Positions 1 to 11,519 are shown, counted from the stretch's first letter. The stretch: DNA of 26,328 bases from Podila epigama (GCA_015679605.1 JAAAVE010000210.1:1-26328), one strand, 5' to 3'. The notes: generated from the letters alone by a model not told the origin. A program made the numbers and translations.

Positions 1-340
1 TTTTTTTTTTTTTTTTTCTCTTCCATGCATCCCATTCCTTCGCCAACCGGGCAGAACCCTTTTTTTTTCTTGATTTAGACAAGAGCCAACGTCAGTTTGG
101 ACAATTGGCTCTTTTGTTCACATTCTCATTTCCATTTCCCATCCAATTCATCCTTGTTCAAGGCTTTCTATATTTTTTTTTGTTAGTGTTTAATTGCATT
201 TGATCTATTTGATCACCTTTCGGGTTGGAGCAAAACGCAACCCCCAAAAGCAGGTTCCACACACACATTCACAACACACATCCACTTCCTTTTTTGTCCT
301 TTTTGTTACCCATTTTGTACCTCATTTCCTTTCTTACCCA
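1..340 (+). promoter_or_regulatory. Upstream region and probable 5' UTR of the first gene
   Basis: This stretch is T-rich, opening with a run of 17 T, and has several pyrimidine tracts before the ATG at 341. I see no coding segment in it. An open frame extends upstream to 194, but it begins at a TTG and its first 49 codons look like translated leader, so I treat it as non-coding. No clear TATA box could be assigned. Confidence 0.4.
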
Positions 341-3300
341 ATGACCCGCCCGGCGCTGGTCCAGCCGTATCAGACTTTACCAAAGACCACCGCCCACTCT
401 CCTTCTTGTTCTTCGTCGTCCTCAAAGTCACTGTCCAACAGGAGTCACAACAGTAGTATCAACAGCACACCTCCCAGCTATCACCTCCACCAGCTCGACG
501 ACTGCAATCCAAGTAGTGGAAACATCACTAATAGCAGCGGCAGCAGAACTACCACCATTACAAGCAACAGCTTTACCAACAACAACAACAACAACAACAG
601 CAACAACAACAGACGTATTTCTACCAACGTTTCTTCGCTCGATATTGCGCACGCCTACAATACGACCCCTTCTGCCGCAGCCCCTGACAGTTTCGGTCTC
701 AAGCAACGCAGAGGGACAACTTCAGTAGAGGCCGGGACAGACACACGATCTGATCCGGCTGATCTCGATCCGCCTAAAAAGAGCAACATTGATCGCAGCA
801 ACACCATTGACAGCAGATCAGAGTCTTCATTAGGAACAGCTGCGGGCGCTGATGAGGAGGGGACCGCAGTGCATGGCAAGACATCGTCATTGACTGGATA
901 CCTTCAGGACCATCTCAAACTGTTCTTTTCTATGCATCACAAACTGTTTGACCTGGTAGCGTTCTACGTGGTCATGTTTGCCATCAATGGTCAAATGACT
1001 TCCTTGCCCACACGTCTCGAATGGATCGGTTTTTGTGTACAGTCAATCGTTGCCCTCCGTCGCGCCTTCCAGACGTCCATAAAGCATGGTTTGGGTTTGA
1101 CTTCGTTCCTGGGCATGCTCGATCTCCTCGTTGGCCAGTTGTTCCTCCATCAGGACCGACTAGACCTCTTACGGACAGTGGCCAATATCCTTGTGTACTT
1201 TTATGTCATTAATCTGACCCGTGGTCTTGTCTTTGGCGACTCGGTTTCTTGTCTTCTCTGGCTTTTGTTTGGATTGGTGGATATTTACCGAAAGGACGCC
1301 TCATCCACCTCGAACCTTGATTTGACCCCCTACAAGGTCATTCCTGTTCATACTGTGGGCTTTGGCTTGTACATCCTCATGTCAGAGCTGGTCGACGTGA
1401 TGCTTCATAGTGCAGAACCCGATGCGGCTCAAGGGCGATATCTCAATTATGTTGGGGCTCAGAAGGAAAATCCCGTCTCAATAAGGTATAACACCGTCCG
1501 TCGAAAGGGATGGTACAATGTGAACCTCCTGAATTGGTGCACAAACTAACGGTGCCTCTTTTTCCTTTTTTTTTTTTCTATTTTCTTATATTACATTTAT
1601 ATAATTCTTTTGTCCGTCTGTTGACATGTCGATCTGACCTCATTTCATACACCCTGTTCAACAGATCATCGAGGCGATCATCGTCTCGCTCTTCTGACCC
1701 GTCGGGCCTTCGGTTCGAGCTTTGTATTACCGAGATTACACCGTTCACTGTCTCATTTTGCTTGAATGCTGTCTCAGACGTACCGCAGTCTGAACGAGCG
1801 TCCGAACACAATCCATCTTCCGCAAAGTCACCAGGAGACCAATTCACTCAGGACAACAGTACAGCATCAGGATCAAGGCACATGTCAGACATGGTTGATG
1901 TTTCAAGTATAAAGATTGGTTCGATCGCGAACGCTTCATCTTCAGTAACACGGAGTCAACAACAACACACCAAAACAGCACCCAATTCACCTCGGATCAT
2001 ATCAACCTCAGACATTATTATCCACGTCAACTACATCCCATGGCGGGAGGTACAATACCACTTTCCGGACGACCAGAGTTTCACCGTATATGGTCTCACG
2101 CCTTCAACTGACTATGAGATTGAGATGAGAGTGCACCAGTTTTCGAGTTTTGTAACAAGGATCGGTACACGTGCCGCACCTCGTACGTTCATACTTTGTT
2201 TTGCTTGTCTTTTTGTTTTCTCTAGAGTTCTTGAACATTGATAAGAATGGGATCCAATCCTCATATCGATTTTTCGCCTTGTATTTTTCTGTCAACCTCA
2301 TCCCTCTTTAGCTGGAACCGTTGTGCCACCACTGATTTTTGAAACACCAAAGCATGTTGAACAATCCACCCCAAAGAGCCACAAGAGTCGTCGGAACAAA
2401 AAGAATCAAAAATCTCAAAAGGACAATCTTGAAACGGCAGAGGCTAAATCCAAGGTGTCACTTCCGGATGGGACTACGGCTCACTCAAATTCAAGTACCA
2501 CATCACTCTCCAAGATTGATACTACCAACACTCCAGCACCAGCGACAAAACCCGTTGAAGATTCTGTAGCGACGCAGTTGAAACCAGTCAAGGACGAAAA
2601 GACCCCAAATCAGCTTTTACTGGAGGAACTGCAGGCGCAGCTACGATCTGTGAACGAGGCCACTGCAGGGATGAAGGCAGCTATCAAGAAATTGAAACGC
2701 GATCAGACAAAGTCGGAGGCGTTGCTGCGGCAGGAGCTGGAAGGTATTGGGCGCGGACAGGCCAAAGCGGTGGTACAGGATCAAAAGCGTCGACAAAAGG
2801 TCTCATTCGTGCAAGAGTCTATCAAGCAGACAGACGCTCAGTCGCTGGTACTTGCAAAAGAACTGGCTGATCTCAAAGCTTTGAGCGAGTCTTCGCAACC
2901 AGAAGTGAGCAAGGTGGATGCAGCAGTTTTGGAGACTGAGCAAAACTTGAAGACATATCAGGCGTCGTTTGCAACTGAGCTTTTCCCTCTCCAGAATGAA
3001 TGCCAACGCCTTCAGGCAGAATTGAAGCGTCTAGAAGCGGAACAAAAGGAATGGCTTGCCAAAGTGGGTCGCTTGCAGGAGACAGAGATGGCGCCGCTTC
3101 AGCTCCGGCTTCAACGGTTGGAACAGCAGCAGGTGGTATGGCATGTTGCGGCTGAGGCCAATAGGGACAAGGATCGTGAGGCTAGCGCCAAGATTTCTAC
3201 TCTGGAAGAGGATATTAAGAAGAAGGCGCAAACGTCCCTTCAACTCGAGGAATCCATTCAAGAGCTAAAGGAAAGTAATGTGGCCCTCAAGTCTCTTGTT

Positions 3301-3711
3301 GAGAAGGAGATTGAGGCCTGGGCGACGCTTGAACGTGAGTATGACCAATTGGAGCAGCAACAGCAGCGGCAACAACAGAAGCAACAGCAACAGCAACAGC
3401 AACAGCAACGGCTTCAACAGCAACAGCAGTACCCATACCGTTCGCGAATGGAGATGCTCACTTCAGACCCAACACTGCAAGACTCGAACTTTTGGCTTGC
3501 TGGTCGTAACGGGACATTGACCAGTTCTGGATGGCCAAGGCCGGGGTCAGCCCTTGATGACCATGCATCATCATCAAGACGCAAGGTAGGCGGTCTTGAC
3601 AGTGTCAGTGGACGCATGTGGGACCTGCCCTTGGTTGCACCCAGCAAAAATGTTCCTGGAGGCGGAGAGGCCAAAGTGCTTAAACATGGTGGTGTAACTG
3701 AAGCTGAATAA
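341..3711 (+). CDS. Membrane protein with FN3-like region and C-terminal coiled coil (AcrB-like candidate)
   Basis: Proposed exons are 341-1485, 1665-2182 and 2312-3711, giving 1020 residues. Phases match at both junctions (AG|GTATAA to ACAG|A; C|GTACGT to TTTAG|CT). A second phase-compatible donor for intron 1 lies at 1513. The start is the first ATG after a pyrimidine-rich leader. Residues 1-190 are Ser/Asn/Thr-rich with a poly-Asn run. About 200-370 holds several hydrophobic segments. About 396-555 resembles a fibronectin type III fold (FTVYGLTPSTDYEIEMRV is the typical late-strand pattern) interrupted by a Ser-rich insert. About 650-930 is heptad-rich coiled coil ending in poly-Gln. Membrane spans plus a C-terminal coiled coil and a length near 1000 recall Aspergillus AcrB, which acts in the CreB/CreC deubiquitination network. 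That link is from memory of architecture, not from a motif. Exon structure is fairly secure; function is not. Confidence 0.72.
577..611 (+). repeat. AAC trinucleotide tract (poly-Asn)
   Basis: The tract consists of AAC units with one AGC interruption, in frame in exon 1 of the first gene. It encodes an Asn run in the low-complexity N-terminus. Confidence 0.9.
3355..3429 (+). repeat. CAG/CAA tract (poly-Gln) ending the coiled coil
   Basis: Mixed CAG/CAA codons with occasional CGG, AAG and CTT encode a Gln-rich extension of the coiled coil in the first gene. The codon mixing interrupts a pure CAG run. Confidence 0.9.
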
Positions 3712-4261
3712 AAAAAAATTCATAATACTCACGGGTTACGCGTCTGGTGTTGTGTGTATGAGTATGATGCGCTGCGCTAGGAGTTGTGGACATGGTTGTG
3801 GACACGCATGTGAACGTGAATATGGACGTAGATATGGGCATGCAAATGGGCAGTGACATTTTTCTTTTTTTCCAACTCCCGACGCGCTGCAAGTCGCGAT
3901 ATACAAAAAAAAAAAAAACATAAATAGTAGGGAACAAAGAGAGCAAGTCACTTTTTTTTTCTTCATATTTTCTTGTACCACTTCTATTCTTCTTATTCTT
4001 CTTATGTCATCTCGCCATCACAAATTATCCATCACAATCCAATACGAAAATACAAATTACAAGAAACCATTCAAACCAACATACTCACCTCTCTCCTTGA
4101 CCAAATAGCATTCCACAAACAACAACCTGGCAGAAAAGCAGCAGCATTTTCACTGTCTATCTATCATTAGTTTCTTCTATCCATCGACATTGTCTCTTCG
4201 TAGACTACGCGTGTGGCAGAAATAATTATTGCTTACACGCAGATAATTGAACAACCAGGGA
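3712..4261 (+). promoter_or_regulatory. Intergenic region between two + strand genes
   Basis: The stop of the upstream gene overlaps an A-rich run (AATAAA-like, 3706-3718) that could serve 3' end formation. A degenerate 12-bp tandem repeat follows, then pyrimidine-rich TTC/CTT stretches (3950-4010) typical of fungal promoters or leaders. No supported gene lies here; short open frames are in low-complexity sequence. Confidence 0.45.
3783..3854 (+). repeat. Degenerate 12-bp tandem repeat, six copies
   Basis: Six successive 12-mers can be aligned, from GTTGTGGACATG and GTTGTGGACACG to CAAATGGGCAGT. All share a TGRRC-like core and diverge progressively rightward. The array lies about 70 bp past the stop codon of the upstream gene. 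Confidence 0.7.
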
Positions 4262-7200
4262 ATGGAGGGGCAGGCCATAAAGTCTGGCGGTAGCAAGCGA
4301 AAGCAAGCTAACCCTAGTAAAAAGTCAGCACTCCAGACTCTGGACACCCTCTTAGCCAACGCAGTCGCTGCCACCCCACTACCACTGCAACTGCAAGGGC
4401 CACCGTCTCAAGACCACAACAATAACAACAACGATAGTATTCATAATGACACAGCTGTATTCAGCGAGCCCAGGTGTGGCTTCTTTGACTCAAACCCACA
4501 AGAGCAGCGCAGACAAAGCTTTCTCGTTGACCCACCATCCCCGTCCACAAGCCAGGCACTGGTCGCTTTTCTCCAAGAAAATGTCGAAGGAGACGACCAC
4601 TTGATGGAAATCCTGCGGCTACAAGAGCAGCACGAGAGACAGCAACAACAACGTCGTCGGCTCTTGCAGCAACAGCAGAAAATGTACAAGGAACAGCAGC
4701 AGAGATTATTGGAAGAACAGAAGCAGCATCAGGAGCATCTCAATCGTCAGTACAAGCTTGGCCAGCAGCAAAAGGCATATCCAGTTGAAGACGTCAATGT
4801 ATCATCGCTTGACCCGCCAAAGGTCATCAAGAAGGAATCTTCTCCTGAACAGCATCATCGACAGCAACAACAGCAGCACCTTAGCCTTCGCCGTACAGAT
4901 CCTGCCCCATCTCAGACACCTCTGTCTGATCATGAACAACTGCAGACGCCTCCAAGGCCATCCTCGCCATCCCACTCCCGTCGGTCACAACAGACGCCGA
5001 CACCAGCACCGGATGAGGCTCAAAGTGACCTCACTGTCCGTTCAAGCTCACGTACGCCCAAGAGGCGTTACAAAAAGACTATCCTTCGCCAACAGGCAGC
5101 CTATTTGGCAGCACAGATAAAGGATGAGAATGATATTCGAGACCAAGAAGCAACGCGACGGATCATGGCACATGCAGCGATTGTCAAGGTAACCAGAACT
5201 TCTCTATCCTGTCTGTATTTCTCTTTCTCTCCCTTTCCTATTCTAAAGGCGTGGCGTGGTACGCAAGGCTTGCTCGCTACAGAATCCCAAACCACAAGAA
5301 GCAAAAAAAAGGGGAGAGACAACCAAACAATGTCAACCTCACTAGTGTTTCTACTAGGGGAAGGAAGGAGGAGGAGGAGACTAAAAGAGACTCGGAATGA
5401 ACGAATCCCTAACCCGTCGTTTATTCGCAACCCCAATTCACATAAAAAAAAATATAGCATCTTCGCTCACTTCGATCATGGTTGCTTTATGCCCATTTCA
5501 AAGTCCATTGTGGATGGGAAGATCAGCCGCTGCACATTATATCCGAGCTGTTTGAGGAGGAACTAGAGCAGCAGAGTGAAGACAGCGACGACAGTGATGA
5601 CCAAGGGCATTCTCACAGTCACCTACGCATTGCCGCAAAGCCGGAAGCTGACAAAGTAGCTTGCGTTCCGTTGCCTCAGGATTGGAACGATGCTGACGAT
5701 GAGAACGACATTGATGATGGTGTCGCTACACCAGAACCCCTTGTCCGCGTTCTCGTCACTTCATCAGAGTCAGAGTCAGACTCGGACTCGGACCATGTAC
5801 AGATTACGCCGTGTGTCCGCAGGACACAACATCAGAATGCCTTTGGCAACAACAACATTAACAACAATGCTCTACGACAGACACTTCCCGGCCCCTTGTT
5901 GTTTGAGCCAAAGAATCTTTGTATACCTCCTTCTCCTCCCACCCCTCCTCCTCCGCCCGTGTTTTCACGAATATCAAAACCTGTCTCTCGCACATCAAAA
6001 CAACAGCAGCTTCCGCAAAAATGCACACAAAGTCCGTCCGACACGGAGGAGGAGTTGGCACCGTGGACTCCTCGAAAACCCTCAAGCACTCGAAAGCTGT
6101 CCGTTGTCGACTTGTTGCCAATCAGCCTGACATCAGCACCCAAAACACAAGAAGAATTACTAGTCCAACAGAGGTTGCAACTCGAAGAACTTCAGAGACG
6201 GCAGCTAGAGCAGCTGCGCGAGCTTCAACAACTACAACAAGAGCAACAGCTTGCTCTGCAACAGGCGCAAGCTCGAGCAGTCCTCACGGCAACCCCAGTA
6301 CAGTCATCACCTGCCAAGGCGGACCGCTCAGCTCACCAGGCAACACCAGAGAAGAAAGCTCGAAGCAAAAAGTTGACGAATGGTACATATGACAAAGAGA
6401 ATCTGGCGCCTCTAGCACCCGAAGGTACACCTCCTCTTACTCAGGTTCAAAAGACTCTGGCCCTTCAAAAGCTACAGCAGCAACAGCGCCAACTCCCACC
6501 ACTGGGAAGTCGTCCTCGAGCTTCGTATGTTAGTGGTTTATCACCGACACCTTCACACAGGACCACGCCCACTAAGCTTCCGAAGCCTGTCTTGCAGCAT
6601 TCGGCGTCAAGGAGCCTCCATATGCCGTTGTCAGATAGCAAAACATCTGGCAAGTCTAGTACCGCGCATTCGGGTTTCTCTCCGCCACCAAAAAATGCTC
6701 AACGACATACATCCTGCGATGAGAGCGACGAGCAGCTTGCCAATGTTCGTTCAAGGAAGCAGAAACAAAAGCACGAACAGCAAAATCCTTTCCAGTCATC
6801 GGAGCAAAATCTTTTGAAAGTGAAAAAGCCGTCAGCCTTTGGAGGAAACAAGGAGAGCCAGCAAGCCCATCTCCAGAAGCTGCTGGAGAATGATATCAAG
6901 GAGCGCCAACTTCGCCAGCGAGAACAACTCCAGTACCAACAACTTGAAGAAAAAGAAAAATATCTTCTTGAGCTTCAAGAGAAGCACAAAGCCGAGCTTG
7001 CCAAGACACAGCATGAGCGCGAGCTTCTGGAACGCGAGCAGCAGCAGCAGCAGCAGCAGCGTCAACAAAAACGATCAAAGGAACCATCGCCAACAACATG
7101 CATGGCTACTAAGGATGGGACTCCAACAAAGTCTCTGGATAGCTCATACCCACTTTCATCGCGCCCTACTGCCTCTGACACTGCGTCAGCACCGATGGCA

Positions 7201-8868
7201 AAGGCCATGGCATCCCCAGTGACCCCACTATCATCCAAAAAGAAAAAGCCTCTCAACCCTATCCACAGGGCACCCAGCTCAGAGAACATTCTTGCGTCTG
7301 TGCGGACATCTAACCTTTCCAAACTCTTGCCAGGCGTATCGATGGCGAAGGGTATCTATTCGTCCAACAAGCGTGTCCTCTCCGTAGCTGAGGACAAGGA
7401 AAACTTGGGAGCGAGATCCCCCACAAGGACCAAGGATGTGTTTGTACCGCAAGCATCGCCTCTTCAGGAACTAGCCTTTTCCTGCAACGGTTTCAAACGC
7501 CAACGTCAAAAGTCTGCTTCCCCAGGTCAAGATTCAACAACACCTCCACCAAGCTCCGAGTCTGCGCCCTCATCAGGCTCAGAACATTCACAGCTATCGC
7601 TTCAAGTCAATGCGTCTGCGCCTGCCGGGATCTCAGCAGTCGAACAAACTTTAATTGACCCTACTCAAGTGGATGTGGTGCTGTCCGATATTCTTTCAGC
7701 ATCTGCCGTTACGTCGTCGTTTGGTCCCGCAACGGACTCAGCTGCCTTCACGGCTGCTTTGATTGAGGCCTCAATATCTCCCCAACTCTTGGATCAGCCT
7801 GCTCAGGTGCCTGCGACAGAGCAGGCTGTGTCCAATGCACAATCCAATGCCGAGTTCATGCAATGCTTTGACCAATGGATGTCTGATATTGGCAACGATG
7901 AAGCGACCGATTATACCCTGGCGGACAATATTAATGATGGCATGGGATTCCAATTGGCGACGATGGCAGCAACAGAGACTGACCTTCAGACTCCCTTTGG
8001 CTCGGTAGCGACCCCTCTCCAATCCGAAGAGGTCTTGAGTCACTGTTCAGAGCTGGAAGATGAGACAGGCGATGGAGGTGATACCTCGGAACTGGATCGA
8101 TTGCTGTACACGGATGTTGGAGTGCGGTACCGAGTGTATGAGACACCACAATCATCAGATCTCAGGCATGAAAGTCAAGATATGTTGACGAGTGATGCTG
8201 CAGTCAGCGGAAGTGAAGTGTATGACTGGTTCCCTGATACTGATCACTCGCATCTGTTGAGCGACCCGATTCATCCATCCTCAGTGTCGTCCTCGCCTGC
8301 CTTGTTGTCATCGCAAGGGCAAGGTCTGGAAGAGCTGGATTATGATCCTTTGTTGGACACGTTATGGCAACAGGATTACCAACAAGAGTTGCAACTGCCG
8401 TCGTCAAGTAGAGATGATACACCTGCACTTGACTCGACTGGATCCTCTTTGCTGTCATCGGTACTTTCAGACATGTTGGAGTCACCATCGATGCCATTTG
8501 AATCACCAAGGGCTAAGCATTACCAACCAATGGGGTTTGGCGGTCAGCTCATGATGGCTCAGTCACCATTGTCTGTGAGTCAGAAGCATAACGAGATTGA
8601 GGACGAGGACGAGGAGGAGGAAGAACAAGGGCAAGAATACGGGGAGGATGAAGGAGTCCAAGAAGTGTCACAGATGTATGATCCCAATGTTTATGCTACC
8701 TTTTTTTCTTTTTCCTTTTTTCTTTTTTCTTTTTTCATTTTTCTTTTTTCTTTTTTCTTTTTTCTTTTTTCTTTTTTCTTTTTTCTTTTTTTTCTTTTTA
8801 TATCTGGCTATGGTCGTTTTGCATTCACCTTTAGCATAAAAAATACATATTTTGCAATATCAAGATAA
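4262..8868 (+). CDS. Large Gln-rich, probably nuclear protein with two KEN boxes
   Basis: Proposed exons are 4262-5188 and 5527-8868, joined in phase 0 (AAG|GTAACC to ATCAG|CCG). They give 1422 residues, or about 1369 if a terminal intron removes the Phe-rich tail. The start is the ATG opening MEGQAIKSGGSKRKQ. I do not recognise the family and see no catalytic domain. Visible features are Gln-rich predicted coiled coils (about residues 120-175, 525-565 and 750-820), basic NLS-like clusters (RTPKRRYKK, KKARSKK, SKKKKKP), acidic Ser/Asp stretches with CK2-like sites, and an acidic Glu-rich C-terminus. KEN motifs sit at 599-601 (DKENLAP) and 933-935 (AEDKENL). CDK-type S/T-P-x-K/R sites include TPKR, TPRK, SPAK, TPEK, TPTK and SPTR. 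A cell-cycle-regulated nuclear protein or transcriptional regulator is plausible but inferred. The intron acceptor is less certain than the donor. Confidence 0.75.
8701..8799 (+). repeat. T-rich heptanucleotide repeat (TTTTTTC)n
   Basis: About 14 units of TTTTTTC with small variations make a pure pyrimidine tract. A 7-bp unit cycles through all three frames without a stop, so it reads open in any + frame. It lies at the 3' end of the Gln-rich gene. Confidence 0.95.
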
Positions 8869-8948
8869 ATCGATACAATCGTTTTTTTTTTTGTCATGGC
8901 ACAACATTGTTCTCTTCTACATTAAAAGAAAGAATATATCTCTTTGAC

Positions 8949-11519
8949 TTAAAATTTCTTGGTCTTGCGAATCTTGCCCCTCTCAAAGTCTGCAGCATCA
9001 AACAATGAACGGCCCAGGACATCCAGGTCCTTGACCTTGTAGATACGCACGAGCCAGTTCTCGGTCGTGTAGGCTTCCTCGAGCACACTGAGTTTAGGGC
9101 CCTCGGAAGGCATGCGAGCATTACGGACATGATCCACAGCGTTGCCGCCGTACAAGTCTGCAAAGCGGTAGTAAGACATCTTGTACATGAGAGAGTCTTT
9201 CATGGTTTGAGTGGCGTCATGATCGACCTTGTACTCGCCACGAGGCGTAAAGAAGTTGGACTCCCTGACCTCGTTCGGGTACACGCCTTCCGCGATACGA
9301 ATCATCCACAAGAACTTGTTGATGTCGTCTCCATTATAGCCAATCACACCACCAAACAACACCAAAACATAGTCGACATCGTGGCGACGGAGGACCTCAT
9401 ACGAGACTTCCTCAGATGTCGCCATGGCCTTGCCGACAGTGGCAATGTGTGTGTTGTTCCATGTGTTGTTGTCAACCAAGGTGGTCACATTGGCCATACC
9501 AGCCATTTGGTAACCATAGTCCCACCACGACATGACCTTGGCATCCTCCTTGGTATTTTTGCGGAGCCAGTAGTACGCCTCACGGAAATCATCAATAATC
9601 ATTTGCGATCCATCCTGCTGTCGTGATGCCAACACAATCGAAGGCGACGAATATGATCCTGATGTCACATAGGTACAGTGCCATGCAAACATGAACAAGA
9701 ACCATGTCAACTGCCCAAGCACCAACAAGCGCGAATCCCAGCTCAAGATTGGGTATCTCTTTGATGCAGCAGCAGCCTTGGCCTGCGCCTTGGCCTCCAC
9801 AGGATCAATCTTGTTTGCAGCAGTCTTGGTTTCTTTGACATTGTTGTTGTTGTTGTTGTTGGTGTTACCCTTGCCAGCATGTTTCTTTGCTCCACCATTG
9901 CTGGTGGGCTTGGCATCGGCCTGGGTGTCGTCGGCGTTGGTAGTGGTGACGGTGGTCTTTTGACCAGTGACAGCAAGGACATGTGACGACTTTTCCAAGT
10001 AGGTATCCAACAAAGTCGAATAAGCAATGGCTGCAGAGACACAAACAACGGGTGTCAAAGTCAACATGAGACGAACCATGACACCAGCAAAATACGAGGC
10101 AAAGACTGAGTACAAGATGATAAAGACATGCTCATCCTTGAGCTCCTTGAAGCACAGGTAAACACCGGCAGGGAAGAGGAAAATGAGCATCTGGAGATCG
10201 AAAAAGAAGGATGTCCACGCAGTGGGCTGATGCTCCGAGACCGAGGCAATAATAGGAATATGGATCTTGGCATATCCAGTGTCATACAAAGAGTAGAAAC
10301 GACCTGTAAAAGGAGCAATCACACCCGAGAAGCTGAGGACTGTGAGACCAACGACTGCAATAACTGCAACAGCGGAAATGCCGGCCTTGAGAAGGACCTT
10401 GAACTGTTTGGGAGTGACATGGCCACGGACCAACTCGGCAAAAGCATAGAGCTGCAAAAGACCAAAGACGCCCAGAGCAGCCATGTGCTCACTCGTGCGG
10501 GTGGGCTGGAAACCCACAAAGGGGATCTGCATCGACAGCAAAGTACCGACCGCGTAAAAGGTCGAGTACGAAACGTAGAGGCGGTTCGAGTAGCGGCCCA
10601 TGAGAAGCAAGGTGAAAGCGTGCAAAGGAACCAAGTTTGTGATAAAAACATATCCACCTATGTAAAGTAGTGTTCAAGAGAATTATATGAATGATCTGTT
10701 AGTATATGGAGGGTCGTATTTGATACTTTCGATGCAGTCGTAAAAGCAAGTGATGTAGTTTTTTCTTCATTACCCCAGGCAGACACCATGTAAAAGTAAA
10801 AGAGAGCAGTCAAGAGGCCAAAGAAAGCACTGCCGGTCTTGACAGCCTTGATCCAGAGGTAAAAGGTAAAGACAAGGAGAAAGATGGCGATACCCTCATT
10901 GTCGTATGAACCAGCGACCGAACGCGAAATGTATCCAGGGGCGACGCCGAGGAAAGCGGCTGCCAGAAGTCCAGCAGACGAGTCCTTCAGCTCTTTTGTC
11001 AAAAGATATGCCGAAAATGCGGTGAGACCAGAGAACATGGGCGCGAGGAACACACAAACGTTGCGGATATCGACTGGGAAATTGAAAAAGTGAAGAATGT
11101 TGTGGATGACGGCGCTGGTCACCATGATACCAGGGTAGACGGTACCGCCGACGACGCGTCCCAAAGGATACCACGACTTTTCATCAAACCAGTTCCAAAA
11201 GTCGTAAAAGCCATTCTTGACCAAATCTATTGATGTATTTTGTTGGTGTTAGAGAGTGGTGTGGTATCGGCAAGAGAGAATGAATATTGGCTTTCGGATT
11301 GGAGAACTTTTATCTTTAGCCATTTCGTTTTTTTTTTTGTAATGCCATTTGTACTTTACGTTGGGTGGTACGGTAGTTGAACCAAGGGTCGAATTCGTGA
11401 ATGACAGATTCGAAACGAATGATGGAGAATAAGCGACTGGAGATGGCGACCAGGGCAATGAGAATCAGGATAGTGGGTTTCAGCACCCGAGCCACGGTGC
11501 TTGTAGTTTCTGCTGACAT
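8949..11519 (-). CDS. STT3: STT3, catalytic subunit of oligosaccharyltransferase
   Basis: Exons read on the minus strand are 11519-11360, 11226-10774 and 10657-8949; all junctions keep frame, giving 773 residues. The enzyme transfers the lipid-linked glycan to Asn in N-x-S/T sequons in the ER lumen. N-terminal [10 protein letters not shown] holds the first acidic metal-site residue (Asp44). [10 protein letters not shown] carries the second acidic motif. SVSEHQP matches the external-loop Glu motif, WWDYG is at about 582-586, and [14 protein letters not shown] fits the DK-type motif. Numerous hydrophobic spans match a 13-TM topology. A low-complexity insert of about 60 residues, including a poly-Asn run and an Ala/Lys stretch, makes it longer than the roughly 718-residue yeast protein. 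It is divergent from the proteasome gene, sharing a 1-kb upstream region, and convergent with the Gln-rich gene, with only about 80 bp between stops. Confidence 0.97.
9841..9861 (-). repeat. GTT/AAC trinucleotide tract in STT3
   Basis: Tandem TTG/TGT units on + read as AAC codons on the coding strand. They encode the poly-Asn run inside the STT3-specific low-complexity insert. Confidence 0.9.

Noticed and set aside
1-17. T-run at the left edge as a possible poly(A)/retrotransposon tail
   Set aside because: Homopolymers of this size occur throughout the introns and spacers here. No reverse transcriptase, target-site duplication or terminal repeat is visible.
194-340. In-frame extension upstream of the first gene's ATG
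   Set aside because: It starts at TTG, is Phe/His/Thr-rich from leader sequence, and the ATG at 341 follows a pyrimidine-rich leader as expected for a start.
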